Below, one piece after another: positions 51,378 through 59,656 of a stretch of DNA of 64,000 nucleotides. The notes under the pieces are model-generated. The model was not told the DNA's origin. It did no database searches and was given only the letters and a program-made list of their open reading frames with translations. How positions within the stretch are numbered: position 1 is the first letter of the stretch; every line of letters begins with the position of its first letter. Origin of the DNA: GCA-2708415 sp964351905 (GTDB lineage: Bacteria; Pseudomonadota; Alphaproteobacteria; Micavibrionales; Micavibrionaceae); assembly GCA_964351905.1 (NCBI GenBank), contig CAYGPG010000006.1, positions 1 to 64,000 of the forward strand, written 5' to 3'. A program made the position numbers and the translations under genes.

Positions 51378-52928
51378 ATGGAAAATTTTGATTATAATGA
51401 TTTGGCACAAAAAGCGTTAAAGACAATCCGGTCTTTGGCCAAGGGCAATGGCGCCCAGGAAGATGCTGTTCAATTAAGAAAAACAGATTATGAAACCATA
51501 AAATGTGAAGCCATCACACATTTAGAATTGCACCCCGATATAACCGCAGAAGAGAAAAAAGGACGTGTTAAAGGCAACAATGTTTTTTCAGATGCGGCGA
51601 CCCTTGAAAAAGCAATTAACGATTACGCACAGAATGCCATCAAAAACCCTGAGGTTCGAAAAATTATGGCGAACTCATTGTTAGAGCGCCCTGACAAAGG
51701 GTTTTCATCACATTCTGACTTTTTTGATTTACCTCAATTAACAAAATCTTTTTCTTTAAACGAAACCTGTCGCGCCTGCGAAGGGCAAGGCCAAAGCACC
51801 TGCAGGCAATGCAGTGGAAGGCGCCAAGAACAGTGTTATACTTGTCATGGTAATGGCATAACACCCTGCACTTATTGTCACGCAACAGGGACGACGCAAG
51901 ATGCCAACGGCACGAGGCACCCCTGTAATCAATGCCGTGGAACGTCACAAATGACGTGCCGTATTTGCCAGCGAAAAGGTCAAGTCCTTTGTCGTCAGTG
52001 TAAGGCAACAGGCGCTATAAAATGTAATAACTGTAAGGGGCTAGGTGTGTTTTCAAAAGTGCATCATGTGCAACTGCAGATGAAAACAGTTTTTGAGATT
52101 GATCGTGCCGCCCTTCCCCATCCGGCCGTTAGAGCCATTGAACGTTCAGGATCGCGTATTGTTGAGAAAAAGCATATTCGAGTGCAAGGCGAACAAGTAA
52201 AACGCGAAGATGGCGGGTTGGCTATTCAATATAGTGTTGAGTTTCCCTATGCCTATCTTATGTGCGGCATTAATGGGCAGCCGCTTAAAGTTGAGCTGTT
52301 TGGATATAATGGCAAGATTATAAAAGTGCCTGCCTTTATTGAAAATATGATTGGCACAAATTTAAGTTTGTTAGAACGCGCCGCAGAAAAAGAAAACACG
52401 CATTCCAATATTATTAAAGCTAGTAAGACACGCATTATTGGGGAAGCGTTATCACTCTCCCTTAACTTACCGAAAAAAGCAGGATTTTTAAAATTAAAGA
52501 AAAGATATCCTGTTGGAGTCAGTAACGAGGGCTTAAAACATTTAATCTTTACCAGTCAAAAAGCAATTAAACAGCTTACCTCCAAATCCCGTCATATGGG
52601 GTATATGATCGCGGCGGTATTATCACTTGGCCTTAACGGTGCTTATTTCTTTTCAGGTATAAGAGAAATAATTGCGGGCGCAATTGGTATAGAATTTATA
52701 TCGGTAGTGGATTTATTGCTTATTGCTATTGGTGTTTTGGTAGGAAATATCATCACAAAGAAAATGATTCAAAGTCCCTTACAAAAAGCCTTGGGGCATT
52801 TAAGTAAAAACCCAAAACCCAAGAAGGTTGTTTTGTGGCCTATAATAATCATAAGCATTGTAACCTTTGCGGTAACTATTTTAGGCGCTTTACTCATGGG
52901 GCAAATTTCAAGCTGGCCTAACTTTTAA
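51378..52928 (+). CDS. membrane protein with doubled DnaJ-type zinc-binding region
   Basis: A 516-residue protein. Residues 131-219 carry eight CxxC pairs (starting C131, C142, C153, C164, C183, C194, C205 and C216), several followed by GxG, as in CRACEGQGQS and CKGLG. DnaJ has four such pairs binding two zinc ions, so this would hold four. There is no J domain. A soluble beta-rich part follows, then three hydrophobic segments near the C-terminus (MIAAVLSLGLNGAYFF; VVDLLLIAIGVLVGN; PIIIISIVTFAVTILGALLM). It may bind unfolded proteins or redox partners at the inner membrane. Function unknown. Confidence 0.8.
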   Translation: MENFDYNDLAQKALKTIRSLAKGNGAQEDAVQLRKTDYETIKCEAITHLELHPDITAEEKKGRVKGNNVFSDAATLEKAINDYAQNAIKNPEVRKIMANSLLERPDKGFSSHSDFFDLPQLTKSFSLNETCRACEGQGQSTCRQCSGRRQEQCYTCHGNGITPCTYCHATGTTQDANGTRHPCNQCRGTSQMTCRICQRKGQVLCRQCKATGAIKCNNCKGLGVFSKVHHVQLQMKTVFEIDRAALPHPAVRAIERSGSRIVEKKHIRVQGEQVKREDGGLAIQYSVEFPYAYLMCGINGQPLKVELFGYNGKIIKVPAFIENMIGTNLSLLERAAEKENTHSNIIKASKTRIIGEALSLSLNLPKKAGFLKLKKRYPVGVSNEGLKHLIFTSQKAIKQLTSKSRHMGYMIAAVLSLGLNGAYFFSGIREIIAGAIGIEFISVVDLLLIAIGVLVGNIITKKMIQSPLQKALGHLSKNPKPKKVVLWPIIIISIVTFAVTILGALLMGQISSWPNF

Positions 52929-52962
52929 TTGCTCTTACAAATAATGACTCTTACAAAACCTA

Positions 52963-52996
52963 ATCGCTCCTGCCTCTATAAAGAAGCAGGAGCGAT
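52963..52996. terminator. perfect eleven-pair hairpin after the zinc-binding membrane protein gene
   Basis: ATCGCTCCTGC (52963-52973) and GCAGGAGCGAT (52986-52996) with a 12-base loop. There is no T run after the stem on either strand. It could end transcription only in combination with Rho, or stabilise the 3' end. Confidence 0.5.
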
Positions 52997-53084
52997 CAAG
53001 GGACGTGTGTAGTAAAGGCACACGTAACCGATTCACCGCATTTATAACCCCATGTTTTACTTCAAACGCCTGTTATTATTATTT

Positions 53085-53633
53085 TTAATGGCGCTGATTT
53101 AAAACATGTTCATTCTTACAACTTCTATAAGAAGCGACAGCGAGGGCATAGTTGTCACGTCCTTTTTCAGTTGATCGAATTTCTGGTCCAATCTGTACCC
53201 GTGCATTACCATTAGTTACTTCCTTAGGGCCGAGGGCAACACGAACTCCAAGAAAAAACCCAAGCGCAGCGGATGCGGCTTGTTTATCAGCAACATCTTC
53301 TTGCTGATAATAGCGGCGTGAACTTGATCCTTGCATATTTGCGCCCGGGGAAAGGCGCGCTGCATGTAGAAGGGAGAGACAAGGATCTTTCTTCGCCGGA
53401 TGAGGAACTTTTTTTGTAAAGGAGAGAGGGGGCTCAGACATTGTGTCCTCGAGAACAATGGCGGAACCAGTCGTAGTCACGATGGCCTTTGCAGGCACAC
53501 CCACCACAAAAAATGCAACAATAAGGAAAGATGTGAAAATACGGATAAGATTAACGCGCGTCTTGGTCTTGAACCTCAAGACCTTTCCTGCGCGCAATAA
53601 GGGAACCCCTTTTTTGTTAAAATTACCAACCAT
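53085..53633 (-). CDS. hypothetical exported or membrane-anchored protein
   Basis: A 182-residue protein from ATG 53633; the frame is open to 53702 but ATG 53633 gives a shorter pre-signal region. Basic residues KTKTRVNLIRIF are followed by the hydrophobic segment TSFLIVAFFVVGVPAKAIVT, a signal peptide with possible AKA cleavage. The mature part contains two cysteines (DPCLSLLHAA and YRSCKNEH), DKQAASAALGFFLGVRVALG and RDNYALAVASYRSCKN. No recognised family. Periplasmic location is likely. It is convergent with the zinc-binding membrane protein gene. Confidence 0.62.
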   Translation of the reverse strand: MVGNFNKKGVPLLRAGKVLRFKTKTRVNLIRIFTSFLIVAFFVVGVPAKAIVTTTGSAIVLEDTMSEPPLSFTKKVPHPAKKDPCLSLLHAARLSPGANMQGSSSRRYYQQEDVADKQAASAALGFFLGVRVALGPKEVTNGNARVQIGPEIRSTEKGRDNYALAVASYRSCKNEHVLNQRH

Positions 53634-53800
53634 GATATCCACTTTGTTTTTTTGCCTGTGTTTACACAGATCATTTATTAACGGCGCATAACGCCAAACC
53701 ACACCTTCATTAGATCATGAAAGTTGCAATTATGACAAACATTATCGTTTTGAATTTAGGGCAGATTTATTTGGAATTTATATAAAATTTTAAACAGTGA

Positions 53801-53829
53801 TTGACATTTAATTAAATATTACGTAAATA
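53801..53829 (+). promoter_or_regulatory. promoter for a probably leaderless mRNA of the nucleotidyltransferase-like gene
   Basis: A perfect TTGACA (53801-53806), a 17-base spacer and TAAATA (53824-53829). The ATG at 53835 begins five bases after the -10 box, at the expected transcription start. No Shine-Dalgarno is present. Confidence 0.6.
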
Positions 53830-53834
53830 AAAAT

Positions 53835-54266
53835 ATGGCTATAAATAGTGTTTTAACAGCTTTAACGCAATTTGACCTTGCGGCAAAAGACTTTGTAATC
53901 GTTGGCAGTGCTGCCTTGTATTTACATGGGGGTATTAGATTTCCAGATGATCTCGATATTGTCGTGTCAGACGCTATTTGGAGTTCATTAGCTGAGCAAC
54001 ATGGAAACATTATTAGATCAAGAACCATACCATTTGGAAGACAGCACATTAAATTAGAAATGCCTGTAATGGGATCACCACCCGTAATGTTAGATTTTTA
54101 TAAAGATCCTAAAGATATTGGGCTAGACGAATATTTAGCCGCGCCTTTTAATCACACAGTAAATAAAAATGGCTTAAACTTTGCAACCCTAGGCCAAACA
54201 AAGGCTATCAAAGCATTAAAAAAGAGACCTAAAGATTTAAAAGACTTAAGAGCATTTACTTTTTAA
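53835..54266 (+). CDS. nucleotidyltransferase-like protein
   Basis: A 143-residue protein with the minimal nucleotidyltransferase pattern: FVIVGSAALYLHGGIRFPDD is followed by LDIVV. The GS...DDLD combination resembles the GSxxxGxxxxDxD metal site. LNFATLGQTKAIKALKKRPK lies near the C-terminus. Similar proteins serve as toxins (AbiEii/MenT type), antitoxins or aminoglycoside-type transferases. No partner gene is adjacent, so a toxin-antitoxin role is not supported. A strong promoter lies at leaderless distance. It is convergent with rho by two bases. Confidence 0.72.
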   Translation: MAINSVLTALTQFDLAAKDFVIVGSAALYLHGGIRFPDDLDIVVSDAIWSSLAEQHGNIIRSRTIPFGRQHIKLEMPVMGSPPVMLDFYKDPKDIGLDEYLAAPFNHTVNKNGLNFATLGQTKAIKALKKRPKDLKDLRAFTF

Positions 54267-54267
54267 A

Positions 54268-55524
54268 TTACTGATTCATACCGTTGAAGAATTCATCATT
54301 ATTCTTCGTTTCTTTCATTTTACCAAGAAGGAATTCAACCGCATCAACAGTACCCATTGGGTTAAGAATACGACGTAAGACCCACATTTTTTGTAGGGTA
54401 TCTTTATCAACCAAAAGCTCTTCTTTACGAGTACCAGATTTTTGAATATCAATCGCTGGGAAGACGCGTTTATCAGCAATCTTACGGTCCATAACGATTT
54501 CAGAGTTACCTGTTCCTTTAAACTCTTCAAAGATCACTTCGTCCATACGGCTACCTGTATCAATCAAAGCCGTAGCAATGATGGTTAAAGATCCGCCTTG
54601 TTCAACATTACGTGCCGCCCCAAAGAAACGTTTTGGACGTTGAAGCGCATTGGCATCCACACCCCCTGTTAAAACTTTACCAGAAGATGGAACGACAGTG
54701 TTATAAGCACGCGCCAGACGCGTAATAGAGTCAAGCAAGATCACAACATCACGTTTATGCTCGACCAAGCGTTTTGCTTTTTCCAAAACCATTTCGGCTA
54801 CCTGAACGTGACGCGAAGCCGGCTCATCAAAAGTTGAAGAAACAACTTCACCGCGTACCGAACGTGCCATGTCTGTCACCTCTTCTGGACGTTCATCAAT
54901 AAGAAGAACAATCAAATACGCATCAGGATGGTTCGCCGCTATGGAGCTGGCGATATTTTGCAACATAACTGTCTTACCTGTCCGCGGTGGCGCAACCAAA
55001 AGCGAACGCTGACCAAAACCAATCGGCGCAGTCAATTCAATCACACGCTGTGTGTTTGAATTTTTTGTTGGATCATCAAGCTCCAACTTAATCTTACGAT
55101 CAGGATAAAGCGGTGTGAGATTATCAAAGTTGATACGGTGGCGCACTTTTTCGGGTGCTTCGCCGTTAATTGTGTTTACTTTTAGAAGAGCGAAATAACG
55201 CTCAGACTCTTTAGGGGCACGAATTTCACCGTCAACAATATCGCCTGTGCGTAGGCCAAAACGGCGCACCTGTGAGGGTGATACATAAATATCATCCGGT
55301 CCTGGCAAATAATTTTCTTCTGGGGAGCGTAAAAAACCAAACCCATCTTGTAAAACTTCTAAAACACCGCCGCCAGCAATCGGCACCCCTTGATCAGCCA
55401 ATTGTTTCAAAATGGCAAACATCATGTCTTGTTTGCGCATCGTAGAGCAATTTTCAATCTCTAGCTCTTCAGCAAAGGCCAACAATTCTGATGGGGAGCG
55501 TGTTTTAAGTTCCTGTAAATTCAT
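54268..55524 (-). CDS. rho: transcription termination factor Rho
   Basis: Hexameric RNA helicase that ends transcripts. The 418-residue protein shows an N-terminal helical part, the RNA-binding cold-shock-like domain (GFGFLRSPEENYLPGPDDIY, then VSPSQVRRFGLRTGD), Walker A GQRSLLVAPPRTGKTVMLQN, YLIVLLIDERPEEVTDMARS, the Q-loop and R-loop GGSLTIIATALIDTGSRMD. It ends in KETKNNDEFFNGMNQ. Length is normal. In alphaproteobacteria rho commonly lies near hem genes and the origin, as here. The 273-base leader contains AATCCTG/CAGGATT. Confidence 0.97.
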   Translation of the reverse strand: MNLQELKTRSPSELLAFAEELEIENCSTMRKQDMMFAILKQLADQGVPIAGGGVLEVLQDGFGFLRSPEENYLPGPDDIYVSPSQVRRFGLRTGDIVDGEIRAPKESERYFALLKVNTINGEAPEKVRHRINFDNLTPLYPDRKIKLELDDPTKNSNTQRVIELTAPIGFGQRSLLVAPPRTGKTVMLQNIASSIAANHPDAYLIVLLIDERPEEVTDMARSVRGEVVSSTFDEPASRHVQVAEMVLEKAKRLVEHKRDVVILLDSITRLARAYNTVVPSSGKVLTGGVDANALQRPKRFFGAARNVEQGGSLTIIATALIDTGSRMDEVIFEEFKGTGNSEIVMDRKIADKRVFPAIDIQKSGTRKEELLVDKDTLQKMWVLRRILNPMGTVDAVEFLLGKMKETKNNDEFFNGMNQ

Positions 55525-55762
55525 AGTAATCTCTGTCTTTTGGAAATTTTTTAATCCTGTTGATCAGGATTTTAGAAGGATGTTATTTTAAGTCTCTGAT
55601 TTATATGGAAAAATTCTATTTTTCTTACTTAGCGCAAAATTCTTTCTTTTTGCAAGGACGCTTAAAAAAGCGCAATAAACTCAACAATGTTCATGAAATC
55701 TAAATAAGATAAAACCATATAGCCGCACCACATGGCGGGTGTCAAGTACTTCTTATAATAAA

Positions 55763-55793
55763 TATTACCATAAAGTTATTGATTATGGTAATA
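55763..55793 (+). promoter_or_regulatory. eleven-pair palindrome directly before a start codon
   Basis: TATTACCATAA (55763-55773) and TTATGGTAATA (55783-55793) form a perfect stem with a nine-base loop and end four bases before ATG 55798. It could be an operator for an autoregulated gene or an RNA hairpin that blocks translation initiation. Confidence 0.5.
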
Positions 55794-55797
55794 AAAT

Positions 55798-56448
55798 ATG
55801 TTTACTACGAGTATGTCGCAAAAAAATTTGAGCCCATTAGAAATTAAACAGTTAAATACTCAGCGCGCAAATACGCAATCAATAGAGTGTTTAAGGATAG
55901 CAGGAATCATTATGGACGATATTGCTACTCATATTTTTAATTGCCGAGATATAAAGGTAACGCCAACGGTATGGGGCGGAAAACCTGGATTTATATTTGA
56001 AAGCAGTGAAAGATCACCCAGTGACAATTTAATTAAATTTTGGAATGCTTTATTACAAGTTAGACTTGAAGAGGGAATTCAAGCTGACCGTGATGATGAG
56101 AATAGAGCTGTTGCATTTTATGCCTTAAACCAAATACCACGTTTTATAGATTTATTCTTTTCGCAAAACTTAAATAAATGGCCTTTATCTGATCCAAATG
56201 AAAAATCCGAAATAAAAAAAGTTCAGGACATGAGTCCACAAGATTTGATACTTTTAAAACGTGATAGTTATTTAGGTATAGAAGACTTGGAAAGAGAATT
56301 TAGAGAAGCACAAGAATTAAAGTCTAGAAATTTACTTATGAACTTTCGTTACCTTCCTCATGATCTACATCGTTCTTTGAATGCTGTAAAATATGCGGCT
56401 CAAGGTATTAAAAAATACCCAACCTGGGATGTCTTTAGACTTCAATAA
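55798..56448 (+). CDS. hypothetical protein
   Basis: A 216-residue soluble, mostly helical protein without a known family. It has EIKQLNTQRANTQSIECLRI near the N-terminus, KVTPTVWGGKPGFIFESSER in the middle, and a helix DLERELREA-like segment EDLERFR-type charged region (EDLEREFREAQELKSRN). FRYLPHDLHRSLNAVKYAAQ lies near the end. It is AT-rich, like genes of recent acquisition, but codon evidence is not decisive. The palindrome before the start may govern expression. It is convergent with hemJ by two bases. Confidence 0.6.
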   Translation: MFTTSMSQKNLSPLEIKQLNTQRANTQSIECLRIAGIIMDDIATHIFNCRDIKVTPTVWGGKPGFIFESSERSPSDNLIKFWNALLQVRLEEGIQADRDDENRAVAFYALNQIPRFIDLFFSQNLNKWPLSDPNEKSEIKKVQDMSPQDLILLKRDSYLGIEDLEREFREAQELKSRNLLMNFRYLPHDLHRSLNAVKYAAQGIKKYPTWDVFRLQ

Positions 56449-56450
56449 TA

Positions 56451-56897
56451 TTAAAAAGGTTCCGCAACGGCCATTATAACAATTAAAATCATTAATACTG
56501 TCGGAGCTTCATTCCAAATTTTATAAAATTTAGCTGAACGGGTATTTTGATCATTCGCAAAATTTTTGCGCCATTTTGAAAAAACCATGTGAAGGACGCT
56601 CATCAAAATCACGAGGGTCAGTTTGGCATGCATCCATCCCTGCTCCATCAGCGCAGTGTTACTCATTAATAACAATAAGCCTAAAACCCATGTGATGATC
56701 ATGGCAGGGTTCATGATAAAGCGTAGCAAGCGACGCTCCATCACTTTTAACGTTTCAGATAGCCCAGAGCCTTTTTTCGCGCCCACATGGTAGACAAATA
56801 AACGGGGTAGATAGAGCATTCCTGCCATCCATGCGATCACGGCAATAATATGAAGTGCTTTGAACCAAAGGTAATATTGTAATATGAATTCTTGCAT
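56451..56897 (-). CDS. hemJ: protoporphyrinogen IX oxidase HemJ
   Basis: HemJ (UPF0093/CopD-like) oxidises protoporphyrinogen to protoporphyrin IX, the step before hemH. The 148-residue protein has four membrane segments. The N-terminal signature is YYLWFKALHIIAVIAWMAGM, followed by LYLPRLFVYHVGAK, with the conserved histidine, tryptophan and arginine. LTLVILMSVLHMVFSKWRK follows. The location between rho and hemH/hemE is a common alphaproteobacterial arrangement and supports the assignment. Confidence 0.92.
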   Translation of the reverse strand: MQEFILQYYLWFKALHIIAVIAWMAGMLYLPRLFVYHVGAKKGSGLSETLKVMERRLLRFIMNPAMIITWVLGLLLLMSNTALMEQGWMHAKLTLVILMSVLHMVFSKWRKNFANDQNTRSAKFYKIWNEAPTVLMILIVIMAVAEPF

Positions 56898-56903
56898 AGA
56901 ATG

Positions 56904-56944
56904 GTTTTACCACGAAGGGCACATAGTTTCACGGAGTTTTTAAG
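56904..56944 (+). repeat. CACGAAG-type dispersed repeat, copy 2
   Basis: TTACCACGAAGGGCACATAG followed by TTTCACGGAG and TTTTT. It is related to 20761-20803, where the unit reads TTACCACGAAGGCACGAAG. It lies upstream of hemJ. Confidence 0.5.
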
Positions 56945-56997
56945 TATGTCTTTATTATAAATTAAAACATGGCTAACAAGATCAATTATAAAACTTC

Positions 56998-57047
56998 ACA
57001 TACCAGCGAAGGCTGGTATCTAGATCCCATCCTACGATGGGATTTGG
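56998..57047. repeat. double-hairpin palindromic repeat, copy 5
   Basis: ATACCAGC/GCTGGTAT (57000-57007 with 57012-57019) and ATCCCATC/GATGGGAT (57024-57031 with 57036-57043). Both stems are perfect over eight pairs. Copy 1 has ATCCCAGC/GCTGGGAT in the first stem, so a C-G pair there corresponds to an A-T pair here. It lies between hemH and hemJ. Confidence 0.75.
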
Positions 57048-57087
57048 TGAATCTAGGTGTTGCTTCGATCCTCTCAATGACAAAGGA

Positions 57088-58182
57088 TTATTTGCGATCC
57101 CCTTCACGTTGGCTACGCATACAACAATCTTTGAAATTATGGGGGCAGATGGGTTTGCCTTCGAAGGAGATGGTGCGTTTTTTGTCGCTGTGGCGTAGAA
57201 CAAGATCACTCAATCCATCGATAAACGCGCCCGATAAGCCCACAGTGGGCACACGGTAAAAATCATGTAAGCCCATTTCTTCGGCCAGCTCACGATATTC
57301 AATTTCAATTTCAACCAAGGTTTCAACATGTTCTTGGGTAAAGGCATGGGGCAAAATAACGACAGGAACGTTATCCTTTGCCGCTTTTTTCAATGCCTCT
57401 TCGGTCGAAGGACCAATCCATTTTAAAGGACCGACGCGAGATTGATAACAAATCTGCCAATCTAAATCTTCCATGCCTAAAAGTCCCTGAAGATAATCGG
57501 CCATTTTTTCAGCAGATTGTTCGCACTGCCATTGGTAAGGATCGCCGTCTTTAATAATCTTTTCAGGTAGGCCGTGCGCAGAGAATAAAACCCGTGGAAC
57601 TTTTTTGGTTTCACTTAACGCTTGGATATAAACTTTTTGGATGTTTTCGGCTGAGGCTTCAATAAATCCTTCTTCCCATGGATAGCAACAAATAGAAGTT
57701 GTTGGTTTATTTAAGTTATATTTCTTAGCGGATAGATCCCATTGTTCAAAGGAAGAGCGGGTCGTCGTGGTTGAAAATTGAGGGTAAAGGGGGAGCAAAA
57801 TAATATTATCAGGGGCATATTCTTGCACGTTCATCACCACTTCATCACTCATAGGATGCCAATACCGCATGCAGATAAAAGTTTTGAAATTTCCTTCGCC
57901 TTGCGCATTTAAAAGTTTTTCGAGCGCGTCAGCCTGCACCATTGAATTTTCAAGCAAAGGGGATTTATCACCCAATTCCGCATAGCTGTCCCCTGCTTCG
58001 CGTTTTGAACGGCGGATGGAGATGAGCTTAGCGAGGAAATAACGCACAAAAATAGGCGCGCGGATAATATTTTTATCCATAAAGAAATTAAACAAAAACG
58101 GTTTAATATTTTCTTTGGAATCAGGGCCACCCAAATTAAAGAGAATGACAGCTATCTTTTTTTGTCTTAAGGCGTCTTCCAT
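57088..58182 (-). CDS. hemH: ferrochelatase
   Basis: HemH inserts iron into protoporphyrin IX. The 364 residues show AVILFNLGGPDSKENIKPFL, RSSFEQWDLSAKKYN region, ILLPLYPQFSTTTTRSSFEQ, the active-site histidine in VLFSAHGLPEKIIKDGDPY, YQSRVGPLKWIGPST and the glutamate-rich LPHAFTQEHVETLVEIEIEY. C-terminal cysteines at 346, 353 and 354 recall the [2Fe-2S] ligands found in some bacterial ferrochelatases such as that of Caulobacter. The hemE stop is only three bases before its start. Confidence 0.95.
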   Translation of the reverse strand: MEDALRQKKIAVILFNLGGPDSKENIKPFLFNFFMDKNIIRAPIFVRYFLAKLISIRRSKREAGDSYAELGDKSPLLENSMVQADALEKLLNAQGEGNFKTFICMRYWHPMSDEVVMNVQEYAPDNIILLPLYPQFSTTTTRSSFEQWDLSAKKYNLNKPTTSICCYPWEEGFIEASAENIQKVYIQALSETKKVPRVLFSAHGLPEKIIKDGDPYQWQCEQSAEKMADYLQGLLGMEDLDWQICYQSRVGPLKWIGPSTEEALKKAAKDNVPVVILPHAFTQEHVETLVEIEIEYRELAEEMGLHDFYRVPTVGLSGAFIDGLSDLVLRHSDKKRTISFEGKPICPHNFKDCCMRSQREGDRK

Positions 58183-58185
58183 TTT

Positions 58186-59241
58186 TTAAAAATTCCTAAT
58201 GATTTCACTTAAACGTGCAACATGCTCTGGCGGTGATTCTTTAATCACACCGTGACCTAAATTAAAAATGAAATTTCTTTCTTGCATGGTTTCTAAAATT
58301 TTATTGGCTTCACTTTCCAATGTTTTGCCCCCTGTTAACAAAGTTACGGGGTCTAAATTCCCCTGAAGACAGATATTGTCAGGGATATTTTGTGATGCCC
58401 AATGAAGATCCGCTGAAAAATCAAGCCCAATGGCATTCACATCAACAGCGTTTGCGTAAGAAATAATTTTCTCCCCCGCATTACGCGGAAAACTAATAAT
58501 AGGGATATCAGGGTAAATTTTACGCACAGTTTCAACAATCGACTGAGCAGGCTTTATCGCCCAACGTTCAAAGTTTTGGATATTCAATCCCCCTGCCCAG
58601 CTATCAAACAATTGGATACTTTCCGCGCCTGCTTCGATTTGTTTGATCAAATAATGACTGGTGGCCTGAACCAAAACATCGATTAATTTTTGAAAACTTT
58701 CAGGATTTTGATAAGCCCAAATTTTCGTTTTGTCAAAAGTTTTACTGCCGCCCCCTTCAATCATGTAGCACGCCACTGTCCAAGGCGATCCCGCAAAACC
58801 AATCAGCGCAGTATCATCAAAATTTTCATTTTTTAATTTTTCACGGGTAAGGCGCACCGTTTCATAGACAGGGTTTAGAACGTCATCAATTTTATCCAGA
58901 TCAAGGTTTTGAATGTCTTCATCGGATTGCAAAGCTTTGAGCTTTGGCCCCTCTCCTGTTTCAAATTTTAAATCCTGCCCCAAAGCTTGGGGGATCACCA
59001 AGATATCTGAAAATAAAATCGCTGCGCTCATGTTAAAACGTCTGATAGGCTGCATCGTGACTTCAGACGCCTGATCTGGATTATAAACCAGATTTAAAAA
59101 ACCGCCTGCGGTTTGACGAAGCTTCCGATACTCTGGCAGGTACCGGCCAGCTTGGCGCATAAACCAAAAAGGTGTTTGATTAACCGGTTTATTTTTTAAA
59201 ACGGTGAGTAGGGTTTTATCTGATTTATTTTCATTCAACAT
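58186..59241 (-). CDS. hemE: uroporphyrinogen decarboxylase
   Basis: HemE removes four carboxyl groups from uroporphyrinogen III. The 351-residue protein has the signature TPFWFMRQAGRYLPEYRKLR, with the catalytic arginines, followed by FSDILVIPQALGQDLKFE, and GFAGSPWTVACYMIEGGGSK. QLFDSWAGGLNIQNFERW and FNLGHGVIKESPPEHVARL complete the picture. It is directly followed by hemH. In alphaproteobacteria, hemE is the gene that borders oriC, and a non-coding region of 415 bases lies upstream of it here. Confidence 0.97.
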   Translation of the reverse strand: MLNENKSDKTLLTVLKNKPVNQTPFWFMRQAGRYLPEYRKLRQTAGGFLNLVYNPDQASEVTMQPIRRFNMSAAILFSDILVIPQALGQDLKFETGEGPKLKALQSDEDIQNLDLDKIDDVLNPVYETVRLTREKLKNENFDDTALIGFAGSPWTVACYMIEGGGSKTFDKTKIWAYQNPESFQKLIDVLVQATSHYLIKQIEAGAESIQLFDSWAGGLNIQNFERWAIKPAQSIVETVRKIYPDIPIISFPRNAGEKIISYANAVDVNAIGLDFSADLHWASQNIPDNICLQGNLDPVTLLTGGKTLESEANKILETMQERNFIFNLGHGVIKESPPEHVARLSEIIRNF

Positions 59242-59656
59242 GGAATGTACTTAAGCAGATTACTAAATATTTAAAAAGAAATAAAAAAAGGTGATGGATA
59301 GTATTAGGGGCTGTGTGAATCGAGGATAAAAACTTAACCCCAGTGTTACGCACAATTATTATAAATGCACAAAGCTTGGTTTATTTAGGAGTCGTATATT
59401 TTCATCCCCGTTATAAGATTTATAAAAAATTATCCTTTTCACAAGGCCAATAAATTTTCAAATAAAATTGAATAACTGTATGAAATGTCCCTTTTATTTT
59501 ATCCTAATTTTTACACCGTTTTTACACACAGGAATATAGGTGGAACAAAGATAGGAATGTCTTATATATGAAAATTATAAACGGCGCGTAAAGTTTGCTA
59601 TTGCGAATCGATTCGGCATAAGGGACACTTCTTAAAATTAAAAAAACGGACATAAA
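59242..59656. other. candidate replication origin region (non-coding, 415 bases)
   Basis: AT-rich non-coding stretch between hemE and an unknown gene, in the neighbourhood that carries oriC in Caulobacter and Rickettsia. It contains DnaA-box-like cores GGATAA (59324-59329), TTATCC (59430-59435; 59499-59504) and TTTTACACA (59520-59528, one mismatch to TTATNCACA). Two adjacent GANTC sites (59605-59614) would be CcrM targets. No full-consensus box is seen, so this is a positional rather than proven call. It also must contain the promoters for hemE and the 59657 gene. Confidence 0.45.

Noticed and set aside
53835..54266. AbiE-type toxin-antitoxin system
   Set aside because: The nucleotidyltransferase fold is present but no AbiEi-like or other antitoxin gene is adjacent; rho follows immediately.
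56969..57259. Plus-strand open frame of 96 codons
   Set aside because: It runs over a palindromic repeat and the antisense of the hemH end and has no ribosome binding site or domain.
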